A stretch of DNA of 64,000 nucleotides from Variovorax beijingensis (GTDB lineage Bacteria; Pseudomonadota; Gammaproteobacteria; Burkholderiales; Burkholderiaceae_C): contig NZ_RXFQ01000027.1 in NCBI RefSeq assembly GCF_003951285.1, positions 1-64,000 on the forward strand, given 5' to 3'. Positions 14,911 to 26,628 of the stretch are shown piece after piece. The notes below the pieces were generated by a model. That model searched no databases. It was not told the origin of the DNA and worked only from the letters and a program-made list of their open reading frames with translations. Made by a program: the position numbers and the translations under genes. Positions within the stretch are counted from its first letter, which is position 1; the number at the start of each line of letters is the position of its first letter.

Positions 14911-17217
14911 ATGAGCCTCTTCAACAAAGTCACCAAGTCCTTCCAATGGGGCGACAAGACCGTCGTCATGGAAACGGGTGAAATCGCCCGCCAGGCCAGC
15001 GGCGCCGTGGTGGTCGACATCGACGGCACCGTGATCCTCGCGACCGTGGTCGCCTCCAAGACCGCCAAGCCGGGCCAGGACTTCTTTCCGCTGACCGTCG
15101 ACTACATCGAGAAGACCTACGCCGCGGGCAAGATCCCCGGCAGCTTCTTCAAGCGCGAAGCCAAGCCCAGCGAACACGAAACCCTGACCAGCCGCCTGAT
15201 CGACCGTCCGATCCGCCCGCTGTTCCCCGAGGGTTTCCTGAACGAAGTGCACGTGGTCATCCACACGCTGTCGCTCAACCCCGAAGTCGACGCCGACATC
15301 GCCGCCATGATCGGCGTGAGCGCCGCGCTGTCGATCTCCGGCATTCCGTTCAGCGGCCCGATCGGTGCGGCCCGCGTGGGCTACATCAACGGCCAGTACG
15401 TGCTGAACCCGGGCCAGACCGCCCGCAAGGATTCGCAGATGGACCTCGTCGTGGCCGGCACCGAAGCCGCCGTGCTGATGGTCGAATCCGAAGCCCTGCA
15501 GCTCAGCGAAGAAATCATGCTGGGCGGCGTGGTGTTCGGCCACGAGCAGGCCAACATCGCCATCAACGCGATCCATGAACTCGTGCGCGACGCCGGCAAG
15601 CCGGTGTGGGACTGGCAGGCGCCGGCCGAAGACGAAGCCTTCGTCGCCAAGGTCAAGAGCCTGGCCGAGGAAAAGCTGCGCGCCGTCTACCAGATCCGCA
15701 GCAAGCAGGCCCGCACGCAAGCCCTGCGCGAAGCCAACGCCAGCGTGATGAACGCGCTGAAGGAAAGCGGCGAACCCTTCGACGCCGGCAAGGTCAACGA
15801 CCTGCTGTTCTCGATCGAAGCCAAGATCGTGCGCAGCCAGATCCTGTCGGGCGAACCCCGCATCGACGGCCGCGACACGCGCACCGTGCGCCCCATCGAG
15901 ATCCGCAATTCCGTGCTGCCGCGCACCCACGGCTCGGCGCTGTTCACGCGCGGCGAGACGCAGGGCCTGGTCGTGACCACGCTCGGCACCGAGCGCGACG
16001 CGCAGCGCATCGACGCGCTGGCCGGCGAGTACGAAGACCGCTTCCTGTTCCACTACAACATGCCTCCCTTTGCCACCGGCGAAGTGGGCCGCATGGGCTC
16101 GACCAAGCGCCGCGAAATCGGCCACGGCCGCCTCGCCAAGCGCGCGCTCGTCGCCGTGCTGCCGACCAAGGAAGAATTCCCGTACACCATCCGCGTGGTG
16201 TCGGAAATCACCGAGTCCAACGGCTCCTCGTCGATGGCCTCGGTGTGCGGCGGCTGCCTCTCGATGATGGACGCCGGCGTGCCGATGAAGGCCCACGTGG
16301 CCGGCATCGCCATGGGCCTGATCAAGGAAGACAACCGCTTCGCGGTGCTGACCGACATCCTGGGCGACGAAGATCACCTGGGCGACATGGACTTCAAGGT
16401 GGCCGGCACGACCAACGGCATCACCGCGCTGCAGATGGACATCAAGATCCAGGGCATCACCAAGGAAATCATGCAGGTCGCACTGGCCCAGGCCAAGGAA
16501 GCGCGCATGCACATCCTCGGCAAGATGCAGGAAGCCATGGGCGAGGCCAAGACCGAGGTGTCGCAGTTCGCACCGCGCCTGACCACGCTGAAGATCAACC
16601 CCGAGAAGATCCGCGACGTGATCGGCAAGGGCGGCGCGGTCATCCGCGGCCTGCAGGAAGAAACCGGCACGACGATCAACATCGACGAAGACGGCACCAT
16701 CACCATCGCCTCGACCGACCCCGAAAAGGCCGAATTCGCCAAGAAGCGCATCGAGCAGATCACGGCCGAAGTCGAAATCGGCAAGGTCTACGAAGGCCCG
16801 GTCACCAAGATCCTGGACTTCGGCGCGCTCATCAACCTCCTGCCCGGCAAGGACGGCCTGCTGCACATCAGCCAGATCGCGCACGAGCGCGTCGAGAAGG
16901 TGACCGACTACCTGAGCGAAGGCCAGATCGTCAAGGTCAAGGTGCTCGAGACCGACGAAAAGGGCCGCGTCAAGCTGTCCATGAAGGCCCTGACCGAGCG
17001 TCCGGCCGGCATGGAATACAGCGAGCGCCCGCCGCGCGAAGACCGCGGCGACCGTGGCGGCGAGCGCCGCGAGCGCTCGGACCGCGGCGACCGTGGTGGC
17101 GATCGCGGCGAACGCGCTCCGCGTTTCAACAGCGAGCAGCAACAGCAGCCGCGCAACGAGCAGCAGCCGGCACCCGTTGGCGAGCAGCCGTACGCACCGC
17201 GCGAACCGCAAGAGTAA
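14911..17217 (+). CDS. pnp: Polyribonucleotide nucleotidyltransferase (PNPase)
   Basis: A 768-residue phosphorolytic 3'-5' exoribonuclease that forms a trimer and joins RNase E in mRNA decay. Domain order: RNase PH 1 (about 1-230), helical linker, RNase PH 2 (about 320-545, with GETQGLVVTTLGT and SSMASVCGG), KH (about 555-620, IGKGGAVIRGLQEETG), S1 (about 625-695, GKVYEGPVTKILDFGALINL). The tail (about 700-768) is rich in Arg, Gly, Asp and Gln and about 55 residues longer than in E. coli. The ATG at 14911 has GGAG at good spacing. A GC-rich hairpin follows the gene. Confidence 0.98.
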   Translation: MSLFNKVTKSFQWGDKTVVMETGEIARQASGAVVVDIDGTVILATVVASKTAKPGQDFFPLTVDYIEKTYAAGKIPGSFFKREAKPSEHETLTSRLIDRPIRPLFPEGFLNEVHVVIHTLSLNPEVDADIAAMIGVSAALSISGIPFSGPIGAARVGYINGQYVLNPGQTARKDSQMDLVVAGTEAAVLMVESEALQLSEEIMLGGVVFGHEQANIAINAIHELVRDAGKPVWDWQAPAEDEAFVAKVKSLAEEKLRAVYQIRSKQARTQALREANASVMNALKESGEPFDAGKVNDLLFSIEAKIVRSQILSGEPRIDGRDTRTVRPIEIRNSVLPRTHGSALFTRGETQGLVVTTLGTERDAQRIDALAGEYEDRFLFHYNMPPFATGEVGRMGSTKRREIGHGRLAKRALVAVLPTKEEFPYTIRVVSEITESNGSSSMASVCGGCLSMMDAGVPMKAHVAGIAMGLIKEDNRFAVLTDILGDEDHLGDMDFKVAGTTNGITALQMDIKIQGITKEIMQVALAQAKEARMHILGKMQEAMGEAKTEVSQFAPRLTTLKINPEKIRDVIGKGGAVIRGLQEETGTTINIDEDGTITIASTDPEKAEFAKKRIEQITAEVEIGKVYEGPVTKILDFGALINLLPGKDGLLHISQIAHERVEKVTDYLSEGQIVKVKVLETDEKGRVKLSMKALTERPAGMEYSERPPREDRGDRGGERRERSDRGDRGGDRGERAPRFNSEQQQQPRNEQQPAPVGEQPYAPREPQE

Positions 17218-17228
17218 GAAGGAGGGGC

Positions 17229-17250
17229 GCAGCGGCAGTCATGCCGCTGC
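17229..17250 (+). terminator. GC-rich hairpin after pnp
   Basis: GCAGCGGCA-GTCA-TGCCGCTGC, a perfect nine-pair stem 11 bases after the pnp stop. No T run follows, so it may end pnp mRNA by pausing or protect its 3' end, not act as a classic intrinsic terminator. Confidence 0.5.
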
Positions 17251-17310
17251 CATCCAACTTTCCAGTATTCGCTAACCACGTCCGGAAACGGGCGTTGCAG
17301 GCCAAAGACC

Positions 17311-18309
17311 ATGAAAGCCATTGAAATCACTTCGTACGGCGCCCCCGAGGTGCTGCGCGCCGTGGAGCGCCCCGATCCGGTGGCCGGCGTGGGCGAACTG
17401 CTGATCCGCGTCGCGGCCAGCGGTGTGAACCGTCCGGACGTGCTGCAGCGCAAGGGGCACTATCCGGTTCCGCCGGGCGCCTCCGACCTGCCGGGTCTCG
17501 AGGTGGCCGGCGAGATCGTGTCGGGCGATGCCGCGGCCCTGGCCGAGGCGGGTTTCAAGATCGGTGACCGCGTCTGCGCGCTGATCTCGGGCGGCGGCTA
17601 TGCCCAGCTGTGCGTGGCGCCCGTGGCGCAATGCCTGCCGGTGCCCAAGGGCTGGAGCGACATCGAGGCCGCTTCGCTCCCCGAGACCTTCTTCACCGTC
17701 TGGAGCAACGTGTTCGACCGGGGCCGCCTGCAAAAGGGCGAGACCCTGCTGATCCAGGGCGGAACGAGCGGCATCGGCGTGACGGCCATCCAGATTGCCA
17801 AGGCGCTGGGCGCCACGGTGGTCGCCACGGCCGGCAGCGACGACAAGTGCGAGGCCTGCAGGAAGCTGGGTGCCGACCACGCCATCAACTACCGCACGAG
17901 CGACTTCGCCGAAGAGGCGAAGAAGCTCACCGGCGGCAAGGGCGTGGACGTGGTCCTGGACATGGTCGCGGGCGACTACGTGGCGCGCGAGATCGAATGC
18001 ATGGCCGAGGACGGCCGGCTCGTGATCATCGCGGTGCAGGGCGGCGTCAAGAGCGACTTCAATGCGGGCCTGGTGCTGCGCAAGCGGCTGGTGATCACCG
18101 GCTCCACGCTGCGTCCGCGGCCGGTGGCGTTCAAGGGGGCCATCGCCAAGGCGCTGCGCGAAAAGGTCTGGCCGCTGCTGGAAAGCGGCGCGGTCAAGCC
18201 GGTGATCCACAGCACCTTCGCGGCGGACGGCGAACCCAGCGGCGCGGCACAGGCGCATGCGCTGATGGAATCCAACCAGCACATCGGCAAGATCGTGCTG
18301 ACATGGTGA
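17311..18309 (+). CDS. NAD(P)H-quinone oxidoreductase, zinc-independent MDR family
   Basis: A 332-residue medium-chain dehydrogenase/reductase of the PIG3/QOR group. The N-terminal GroES-like part shows AASGVNRPDVLQRKGHYP and PGLEVAGEIV; the Rossmann part shows LIQGGTSGIGVTAIQIAKAL (about 145-165) and GKGVDVVLDMVAGDY. Zinc-ligand cysteines of true alcohol dehydrogenases are absent, fitting a quinone or enone reductase using NADPH. tpiA follows after 14 bases, or overlaps by 7 bases if its earlier ATG is used. Physiological substrate unknown. Confidence 0.9.
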   Translation: MKAIEITSYGAPEVLRAVERPDPVAGVGELLIRVAASGVNRPDVLQRKGHYPVPPGASDLPGLEVAGEIVSGDAAALAEAGFKIGDRVCALISGGGYAQLCVAPVAQCLPVPKGWSDIEAASLPETFFTVWSNVFDRGRLQKGETLLIQGGTSGIGVTAIQIAKALGATVVATAGSDDKCEACRKLGADHAINYRTSDFAEEAKKLTGGKGVDVVLDMVAGDYVAREIECMAEDGRLVIIAVQGGVKSDFNAGLVLRKRLVITGSTLRPRPVAFKGAIAKALREKVWPLLESGAVKPVIHSTFAADGEPSGAAQAHALMESNQHIGKIVLTW

Positions 18310-18323
18310 CTGACAACAACACG

Positions 18324-19088
18324 ATGACCACGAAAAAGAAGCTGATCGCGGGCAACTGGAAGATGAACGGCAGTCTGGCTGCCAACGAGGCGCTGGTGAA
18401 GGCCCTGCAGCAGGGCCTGGCTGCGGCGCCGGCCAGCTGCGACATCGCGCTTTGCGCGCCGGCCCCGTATTTCGCGCAACTGCAATCGCTGCTGGCCGGC
18501 TCCACGGCCATGGCGCTGGGCGCACAGGACATCTCGGCGCATCCGCAGGGTGCATTCACGGGCGAGCAATCGGCGGCCATGCTGAAGGATTTCGGCGTGC
18601 GCTATGCCATCGTCGGCCATTCGGAGCGCCGCCAATACCATGGCGAAACCGATGAGGCCGTGGCGGCCAAGACGGCGGCTGCGCTGGCGAGCGGCATCAC
18701 GCCGATCGTCTGCGTGGGCGAAACGCTGGCCGAGCGCGAAGCAGGGCGCACCGAAGAAATCGTCAAGCGCCAGCTGGCTGCGGTGATCCACGTCAATGGC
18801 CATTGCATCAGCGAGATCGTGGTGGCCTACGAGCCGGTCTGGGCCATCGGCACCGGCAAGACGGCCACGCCGGAACAGGCGCAGGCGGTGCATGCCGTGC
18901 TGCGCGCGCAACTGCACCATGCCGCGAGCGAACACGCCGCCGGCATCTGCATTCTCTACGGCGGCAGCATGAACGCGGCCAATGCCGCGCAGCTCTTGGC
19001 GCAGCCCGACATCGACGGCGGCCTGATCGGCGGCGCGTCGCTCAAGGCCCCCGACTTTTTGCAGATCATTTCCGCCGCTTCCCGCTGA
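18324..19088 (+). CDS. tpiA: Triosephosphate isomerase
   Basis: A 254-residue TIM-barrel enzyme interconverting dihydroxyacetone phosphate and glyceraldehyde 3-phosphate. Catalytic residues are in LIAGNWKMNG (Lys near 14), IVGHSERR (His near 97) and VVAYEPVWAIGTGKT (Glu near 171); the phosphate loop is in ILYGGSMNAAN. The ATG at 18324 gives the family start MTTKKKLIAG. An in-frame ATG at 18303 overlaps the preceding gene's stop region and could be used through coupling. secG follows 39 bases downstream. Confidence 0.97.
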   Translation: MTTKKKLIAGNWKMNGSLAANEALVKALQQGLAAAPASCDIALCAPAPYFAQLQSLLAGSTAMALGAQDISAHPQGAFTGEQSAAMLKDFGVRYAIVGHSERRQYHGETDEAVAAKTAAALASGITPIVCVGETLAEREAGRTEEIVKRQLAAVIHVNGHCISEIVVAYEPVWAIGTGKTATPEQAQAVHAVLRAQLHHAASEHAAGICILYGGSMNAANAAQLLAQPDIDGGLIGGASLKAPDFLQIISAASR

Positions 19089-19127
19089 ACGCGGGCGGTG
19101 GCCGACATCAATTAGGAGTAAGAACGA

Positions 19128-19541
19128 ATGAATGTGGTCCTCAATCTACTGGTCGGCGTGCAGATGCTGTCGGCCCTTGCAATGATCGGGCTGATCCTGA
19201 TCCAGCACGGCAAGGGCGCCGACATGGGCGCGGCCTTCGGCAGCGGCAGCGCGGGCAGCCTGTTCGGCGCGAGCGGCAGTGCCAATTTCCTTTCGCGCAC
19301 CACAGCTGTGCTGGCGGCGGTCTTCTTCGCATGCACCTTGCTGCTGGCCTACTTCAGCCACGCGCGGCCTGCGGGCGGCGGCAGCCTGCTGGAGCGCGCA
19401 GCCATCGGTACGCCGGCAACGCCCGCTTCCGGCGCGGCGGGGCAGATTCCGGGCGGTACGTCGGGCGCAGCGCCTGCCGGTGCACCCGCTTCGGCGCCTG
19501 CCGCACCCGTTTCGGGCGCGGGCCAGATCCCGAACAAATAA
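19128..19541 (+). CDS. secG: Preprotein translocase subunit SecG
   Basis: A 137-residue inner-membrane subunit of SecYEG. Two hydrophobic segments (about 3-23 and 52-73) flank the conserved loop LIQHGKGADMGAAFGSGSAG and SLFGASGSANFLSR. The C-terminal 60 residues are Ala, Pro and Gly rich, as in many betaproteobacteria, and carry little recognisable signal. GGAG precedes the ATG. The tpiA-secG-tRNA-Leu-nuo order is conserved in Burkholderiales. Confidence 0.95.
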   Translation: MNVVLNLLVGVQMLSALAMIGLILIQHGKGADMGAAFGSGSAGSLFGASGSANFLSRTTAVLAAVFFACTLLLAYFSHARPAGGGSLLERAAIGTPATPASGAAGQIPGGTSGAAPAGAPASAPAAPVSGAGQIPNK

Positions 19542-19554
19542 TCAAGTTGTTTTC

Positions 19555-19583
19555 ATGAAGCTGTCAGTGAGAAACTGCTTCAT
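19555..19583 (+). terminator. Hairpin after secG, possible weak terminator
   Basis: ATGAAG pairs with CTTCAT, with an inner CAGT/ACTG stem over a GAGAA loop. Only TTT follows. It could partly separate secG from the tRNA-nuo unit; evidence is modest. Confidence 0.35.
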
Positions 19584-19658
19584 TTCAGGGTAAACTCTAA
19601 AGCTGTTCGGAAAGCCAAACACCTTTCCAGGTACCTCATGCCATCCGAACAAAAAACC

Positions 19659-19743
19659 GCGGTCGTGGTGAAATTGGTAGACACGCTATCTTGAGGGGGT
19701 AGTGGCGAAAGCTGTGCGAGTTCGAGTCTCGCCGACCGCACCA
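19659..19743 (+). tRNA. tRNA-Leu (anticodon GAG)
   Basis: An 85-base type II tRNA. Acceptor arms GCGGTCG and CGACCGC pair perfectly, with discriminator A and an encoded CCA. The anticodon stem CTATC/GGTAG closes loop TTGAGGG, giving anticodon GAG for CUC and CUU leucine codons. The long variable arm (TGGCGAAAGCTGT region) and the GTTCGAGTC T loop are present. Confidence 0.97.
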
Positions 19744-19750
19744 AATCTCG

Positions 19751-19787
19751 CCGGCAGAAAACCTCATCCAGAGTGTTTTTCTGCCGG
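19751..19787. promoter_or_regulatory. Strong hairpin between tRNA-Leu and nuoA
   Basis: CCGGCAGAAAA pairs with TTTTCTGCCGG across a 15-base loop, starting seven bases after the tRNA CCA end and ending 24 bases before nuoA. No T run follows, so it may be a processing site separating tRNA from nuo mRNA or an attenuator. Confidence 0.55.
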
Positions 19788-19811
19788 TGGCAAGCGGTGA
19801 AAAATCTCCCG

Positions 19812-20171
19812 ATGAGCCTCGATTCCTATCTCCCCGTCCTCTTGTTCATTTTGGTCGGTGTCGGTGTAGGCGTCGCGCCGCAAGTCATCGGCTACATCCT
19901 GGGGCCCAACCGGCCCGACGCAGCGAAGAACGCTCCCTACGAGTGTGGCTTCGAGGCCTTCGAGGATGCGCGCATGAAATTCGACGTGCGCTACTACCTC
20001 GTCGCCATTCTCTTCATCCTGTTCGATCTCGAGATTGCCTTTCTCTTTCCATGGGCGATAGCGCTCAAGGAAATCGGCGCCGTCGGCTTCTGGGCCATGA
20101 TGATCTTTCTCGCCATCCTCGTCGTGGGCTTTGTCTACGAGTGGAAAAAAGGCGCGCTCGACTGGGAATGA
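19812..20171 (+). CDS. nuoA: NADH-quinone oxidoreductase subunit A
   Basis: A 119-residue membrane subunit of respiratory complex I with three helices. The conserved cytoplasmic-loop cysteine motif NAPYECGFEAFEDARMKFDV and the acidic LFDLEIAFLFPWA segment are present. The ATG at 19812 gives the usual start; in-frame codons upstream belong to the leader hairpin. First gene of an unbroken nuoA to nuoN operon; nuoB begins 15 bases later. Confidence 0.97.
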   Translation: MSLDSYLPVLLFILVGVGVGVAPQVIGYILGPNRPDAAKNAPYECGFEAFEDARMKFDVRYYLVAILFILFDLEIAFLFPWAIALKEIGAVGFWAMMIFLAILVVGFVYEWKKGALDWE

Positions 20172-20186
20172 CAAGGAATCGACAAA

Positions 20187-20666
20187 ATGGCCATTGAAGG
20201 CGTCATGAAGGAAGGCTTCGTCACCACCACCTATGACTCGGTGGTGAACTGGGCGAAGACCGGATCACTTTGGCCGATGACTTTCGGTCTGGCCTGCTGT
20301 GCCGTCGAAATGATGCACGCAGGCGCGGCCCGCTACGACATCGACCGTTTCGGCATGCTGTTCCGGCCCAGCCCGCGCCAGTCCGATCTGATGATCGTGG
20401 CCGGCACGCTGTGCAACAAGATGGCGCCGGCGCTGCGCAAGGTCTACGACCAGATGCCGGAGCCGCGCTGGGTTCTTTCCATGGGCTCGTGCGCCAACGG
20501 CGGCGGCTACTACCACTACAGCTACTCGGTGGTGCGTGGTTGCGACCGCATCGTGCCGGTGGATGTCTATGTGCCGGGTTGCCCGCCCACCGCCGAAGCG
20601 CTGCTTTACGGCGTGATCCAGCTGCAGCAGAAGATTCGCCGCACCAACACCATTGCGCGCGCCTGA
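20187..20666 (+). CDS. nuoB: NADH-quinone oxidoreductase subunit B
   Basis: A 159-residue peripheral-arm subunit that carries cluster N2, the last electron donor to quinone. The four ligands are seen in LACCAVEMMHAGA (adjacent cysteines), MGSCANGGGYYHYS and YVPGCPPTAEALL. The quinone-pocket region RYDIDRFGMLFRPSPRQSDL is intact. Length typical for proteobacteria. nuoC begins 13 bases after the stop. Confidence 0.98.
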   Translation: MAIEGVMKEGFVTTTYDSVVNWAKTGSLWPMTFGLACCAVEMMHAGAARYDIDRFGMLFRPSPRQSDLMIVAGTLCNKMAPALRKVYDQMPEPRWVLSMGSCANGGGYYHYSYSVVRGCDRIVPVDVYVPGCPPTAEALLYGVIQLQQKIRRTNTIARA

Positions 20667-20679
20667 GGGATTGCCGACG

Positions 20680-21291
20680 ATGACCGATTTTGCAATTTCG
20701 CCGGAGGTGCTGCGCGCCACCATTGCCGAGACGCTCGGCGCCCGCGCCAAGAGCGTGACGCTCGCGCTGGGCGAGGTGACCGTGGTGGTTGCTGCCGCCG
20801 ACTACATCGAGGCGGCCATGCTGCTGCGCGATGCGCCCGGCTGCCGCTTCGAGCAGCTGATCGACCTCTGTGGCATGGACTACTCCGACTACCGCGAAGG
20901 CGAGTGGCAGGGCGAGCGCTATGGCGTCGTCACGCACCTGCTGTCGGTGAGCCTCAACCAGCGCGTGCGCCTCAAGGTGTTTGCGCCGAACGAAGACCTG
21001 CCTGTGGTCGATTCGCTCCAGCCCGTATGGAATGCCGCGACCTGGTTCGAGCGCGAAGCCTTCGATCTCTACGGCATCGTGTTCGAGGGGCACGACGACC
21101 TGCGCCGCATCCTGACCGACTACGGTTTCATCGGACACCCGTTCCGCAAGGACTTCCCGGTGTCGGGGTACGTCGAAATGCGCTACGACGAAGAGCAGAA
21201 GCGCGTCGTTTACCAGCCGGTATCGATCGAGCCCCGCGAAATCACGCCGCGCGTGATCCGCGAAGACAACTACGGCAGCGGTTTGCATTGA
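20680..21291 (+). CDS. nuoC: NADH-quinone oxidoreductase subunit C
   Basis: A 203-residue 30-kDa-type subunit of the connecting module. Conserved segments: DLCGMDYSDY, RLKVFAPNEDLPVVDS, WNAATWFEREAFDLYGI and the signature RRILTDYGFIGHPFRKDFP. It is separate from NuoD, unlike the NuoCD fusion of E. coli. The ATG at 20680 is chosen because upstream codons read through the nuoB end. nuoD starts two bases after the stop. Confidence 0.97.
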   Translation: MTDFAISPEVLRATIAETLGARAKSVTLALGEVTVVVAAADYIEAAMLLRDAPGCRFEQLIDLCGMDYSDYREGEWQGERYGVVTHLLSVSLNQRVRLKVFAPNEDLPVVDSLQPVWNAATWFEREAFDLYGIVFEGHDDLRRILTDYGFIGHPFRKDFPVSGYVEMRYDEEQKRVVYQPVSIEPREITPRVIREDNYGSGLH

Positions 21292-21292
21292 T

Positions 21293-22546
<1,254 letters not shown>

Positions 22547-22556
22547 GAAAGAGCGA

Positions 22557-23104
22557 ATGACGACTTCCTCGACCCACCATGACACGGCGCCCTCGGCGCC
22601 TTCTGCTCCTCTGAAGCCTGCGATTCTCGAGCGCTTTGCGCGCGAAGTCGCGAAGTACCCCGAAGCGGGCAAGCAGTCGGCCGTGATGGCCTGCCTGGCC
22701 ATCGTCCAGCAGGACGAAGGCTTCATCAGCATGCAGCGCGAGCGCGAGATCGCCGAGTACCTTGGCATGGCGCCGATCGCCGTGCATGAGGTCACGACCT
22801 TCTACAACATGTACAACCAGCACCCGGTGGGCAAGTTCAAGCTCAACGTGTGCACCAACCTGCCGTGCCAGCTGCGCGACGGCGTCACCGCGCTGGTCCA
22901 CCTCGAAAAGAAGCTCGGCATCAAGATGGGCGAGACCACGGCCGACGGCATGTTCACGCTGCAGCAGAGCGAATGCCTGGGCGCCTGCGCCGATTCGCCC
23001 GTGATGCTGGTCAACGACCGCACCATGTGCAGCTTCATGAGCAACGAGAAGCTCGACCAGCTCATCGACGGCCTGCGCGGCTCCGCCAAAGGGGAGGCTG
23101 CCTG

Positions 23105-23105
<1 letters not shown>
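22557..23105 (+). CDS. nuoE: NADH-quinone oxidoreductase subunit E
   Basis: A 182-residue thioredoxin-fold subunit carrying the 2Fe-2S cluster N1a. Ligands occur in VCTNLPCQLRDG and ECLGACADSPVMLVN. The N-terminal 20 residues (Ser, Pro, Ala) are variable. Its TGA shares one base with the nuoF ATG (TGATG), indicating coupling. Confidence 0.97.
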
Positions 23106-24445
<1,340 letters not shown>

Positions 24446-24465
24446 GCGCGAGAAGAAACATACTC

Positions 24466-26628
24466 ATGATCGAAATCGAACTCGACGGCAAGAAGGTCGA
24501 AGTGACCGAAGGCAGCATGGTGATGCATGCGGCCGACAAGGCGGGCACCTACATCCCGCACTTCTGCTATCACAAGAAGCTCAGCATCGCGGCCAACTGC
24601 CGCATGTGCCTGGTCGACGTGGAGAAGGCGCCCAAGCCGATGCCGGCCTGCGCCACGCCCGTCACGCAGGGCATGATCGTTCGCACCAAGAGCGAAAAGG
24701 CCATCAAGGCGCAGCAGTCGGTCATGGAGTTCCTCCTGATCAACCACCCGCTCGATTGCCCGATCTGCGATCAGGGCGGCGAGTGCCAGCTGCAGGATCT
24801 GGCCGTGGGCTACGGCGGTTCTTCTTCGCGCTACGAAGAAGAAAAGCGCGTCGTCTTCCACAAGGACGTCGGCCCGCTGATCAGCATGGAAGAAATGAGC
24901 CGCTGCATCCATTGCACGCGCTGCGTCCGCTTCGGCCAGGAAGTGGCCGGCGTAATGGAGCTCGGCATGACCCAGCGCGGCGAGCACTCCGAAATCGAAA
25001 CCTTCCTCGGCGATTCGGTCGACTCCGAACTGTCGGGCAACATGATCGACATCTGCCCGGTTGGCGCGCTCACGAGCAAGCCGTTCCGCTACAGCGCCCG
25101 GACCTGGGAGCTGTCGCGCCGCAAGTCGGTGAGCCCGCACGATTCCACCGGTTCCAACCTGATCGTCCAGGTCAAGAACAACCGCGTGATGCGCGTGGTG
25201 CCGCTCGAGAACGAAGAAGTCAACGAGTGCTGGATTGCCGACCGCGACCGCTTCTCGTACGAAGCCCTCAACGGCCCCGAGCGCCTCACGCAGCCCATGC
25301 TCAAGCAGGGCGGCCAGTGGCAGCAGGTCGACTGGCAGACCGCGCTCGAATACGTGGCCAACGGCCTGAAGCAGATCAAGGCCGACCACGGCGCGCAAAG
25401 CATTGGCACGCTCGTAAGCCCGCACAGCACGCTCGAAGAGCTGCAGCTGGCCGCCATGCTCACGCGTGAACTCGGCAGCGACAACATCGACTACCGCCTG
25501 CGCAACGCCGAATTCGCGGCGTTCGAGGGCGTGCGCTGGCTCGGCACCTCGATCGCATCGCTCACGCAATTGCAGCGCGCGCTGGTCGTCGGTTCGAACC
25601 TGCGCAAGGACCATCCGCTCTTCGCGCAGCGCATCCGCCAGGCCGTGCGCAAGGGCGCCGCGCTGTCGGTGATCACCTCGGCCGGCCTGATGGCCGACCG
25701 CGACGCCTGGGCCATCAGCGTGGCGCAATCGACCATCGTCGAAGCCGACCAATGGGTCGAGGCACTCGCTGCCGTCGCTGCCGCCATCGGCAAGACCAAC
25801 GGCGCGACCGCACCGTTCGCACCGAAGAACGAACCCGACGCCGCCGCACAAGCCATCGCAGCCTCGCTGCTGAGCGGCGAGCGCAAGGCCATCCTGCTCG
25901 GCAATGCCGCCGCCCACCACGCGCAAGCCAGCAGCCTGCTGGCCCTGGCCAACTGGATCGGCGCGCAGACTGGCGCCACCGTCGGCTACCTGACCGAAGC
26001 CGCCAACACCGTGGGCGCGCAGCTCGTCGGCGCGTTCCCGAAGAACGGCGGCCTCGATGCCGGCCGCATGCTGGCCGCGGGCTCGGGCCTCAAGGCCGTG
26101 CTGCTGCTCAATACCGAACCGGTGTTCGACTCGGCCGCGGGCGCCGCGGCCGCCGGCGTCATCGGCAATGCACAGATGGTCGTCACGCTGAGCCCCTTCA
26201 AGGCCAACCTCGAATTCAGCGACGTGCTGCTGCCCATCGCGCCGTTCACCGAAACGCCTGGCACCTTCGTCAATGCCGAAGGCCGCGTGCAGGGTTTCCA
26301 TGCCGTCGTGAAGCCGCAAGGCGAAACGCGTCCAGCCTGGAAGGTGCTGCGCGTGCTGGCCAACCTGCTCGGCCTGCCGGGCTTCGCATTCGAATCCACG
26401 GCTGACGTGCTGCGCACCATCGGCGACAACGGCAGCGTGCCGGCCAATGCGCTGAACAACGCCACCGCCGCCAAGGCCGCTGCTTCCAATGGCGCCGTGG
26501 CCGCACCCGTGGTCGCGAGCATCTATCAACTCGACTCGATCGTGCGCCGCGCACCATCGCTGCAACTCACCGCTGATGCACGCAACGCATCGGCCGCTTC
26601 GGCCCGTGCCGAGGAGGCATTGGCATGA
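24466..26628 (+). CDS. nuoG: NADH-quinone oxidoreductase subunit G
   Basis: A 720-residue subunit with an N-terminal iron-sulfur arm. Seen in order: 2Fe-2S N1b ligands (CYHKKLSIAANCRMCLVDV, PACATP), N5 His/Cys ligands (HPLDCPICDQGGECQLQD) and N4 ligands (CIHCTRCVRFGQE, DICPVGALTSKPF). Then comes a degenerate molybdopterin-oxidoreductase body. The extra N7 cysteines of E. coli NuoG are missing where TWELSRRKSVSPHDSTG occurs. The last 80 residues are Ala rich. nuoH starts within its stop codon (ATGA). Confidence 0.97.
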   Translation: MIEIELDGKKVEVTEGSMVMHAADKAGTYIPHFCYHKKLSIAANCRMCLVDVEKAPKPMPACATPVTQGMIVRTKSEKAIKAQQSVMEFLLINHPLDCPICDQGGECQLQDLAVGYGGSSSRYEEEKRVVFHKDVGPLISMEEMSRCIHCTRCVRFGQEVAGVMELGMTQRGEHSEIETFLGDSVDSELSGNMIDICPVGALTSKPFRYSARTWELSRRKSVSPHDSTGSNLIVQVKNNRVMRVVPLENEEVNECWIADRDRFSYEALNGPERLTQPMLKQGGQWQQVDWQTALEYVANGLKQIKADHGAQSIGTLVSPHSTLEELQLAAMLTRELGSDNIDYRLRNAEFAAFEGVRWLGTSIASLTQLQRALVVGSNLRKDHPLFAQRIRQAVRKGAALSVITSAGLMADRDAWAISVAQSTIVEADQWVEALAAVAAAIGKTNGATAPFAPKNEPDAAAQAIAASLLSGERKAILLGNAAAHHAQASSLLALANWIGAQTGATVGYLTEAANTVGAQLVGAFPKNGGLDAGRMLAAGSGLKAVLLLNTEPVFDSAAGAAAAGVIGNAQMVVTLSPFKANLEFSDVLLPIAPFTETPGTFVNAEGRVQGFHAVVKPQGETRPAWKVLRVLANLLGLPGFAFESTADVLRTIGDNGSVPANALNNATAAKAAASNGAVAAPVVASIYQLDSIVRRAPSLQLTADARNASAASARAEEALA

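Noticed and set aside
14893..17211. A 772-codon minus-strand open frame over pnp
   Set aside because: Low-complexity composition with no motif; mirrors codon use of pnp. Similar antisense frames lie over nuoG and nuoL.
19568..19596. Sigma-70 promoter before tRNA-Leu
   Set aside because: TAAACT could be a -10, but no acceptable -35 lies at 16-18 bases upstream.
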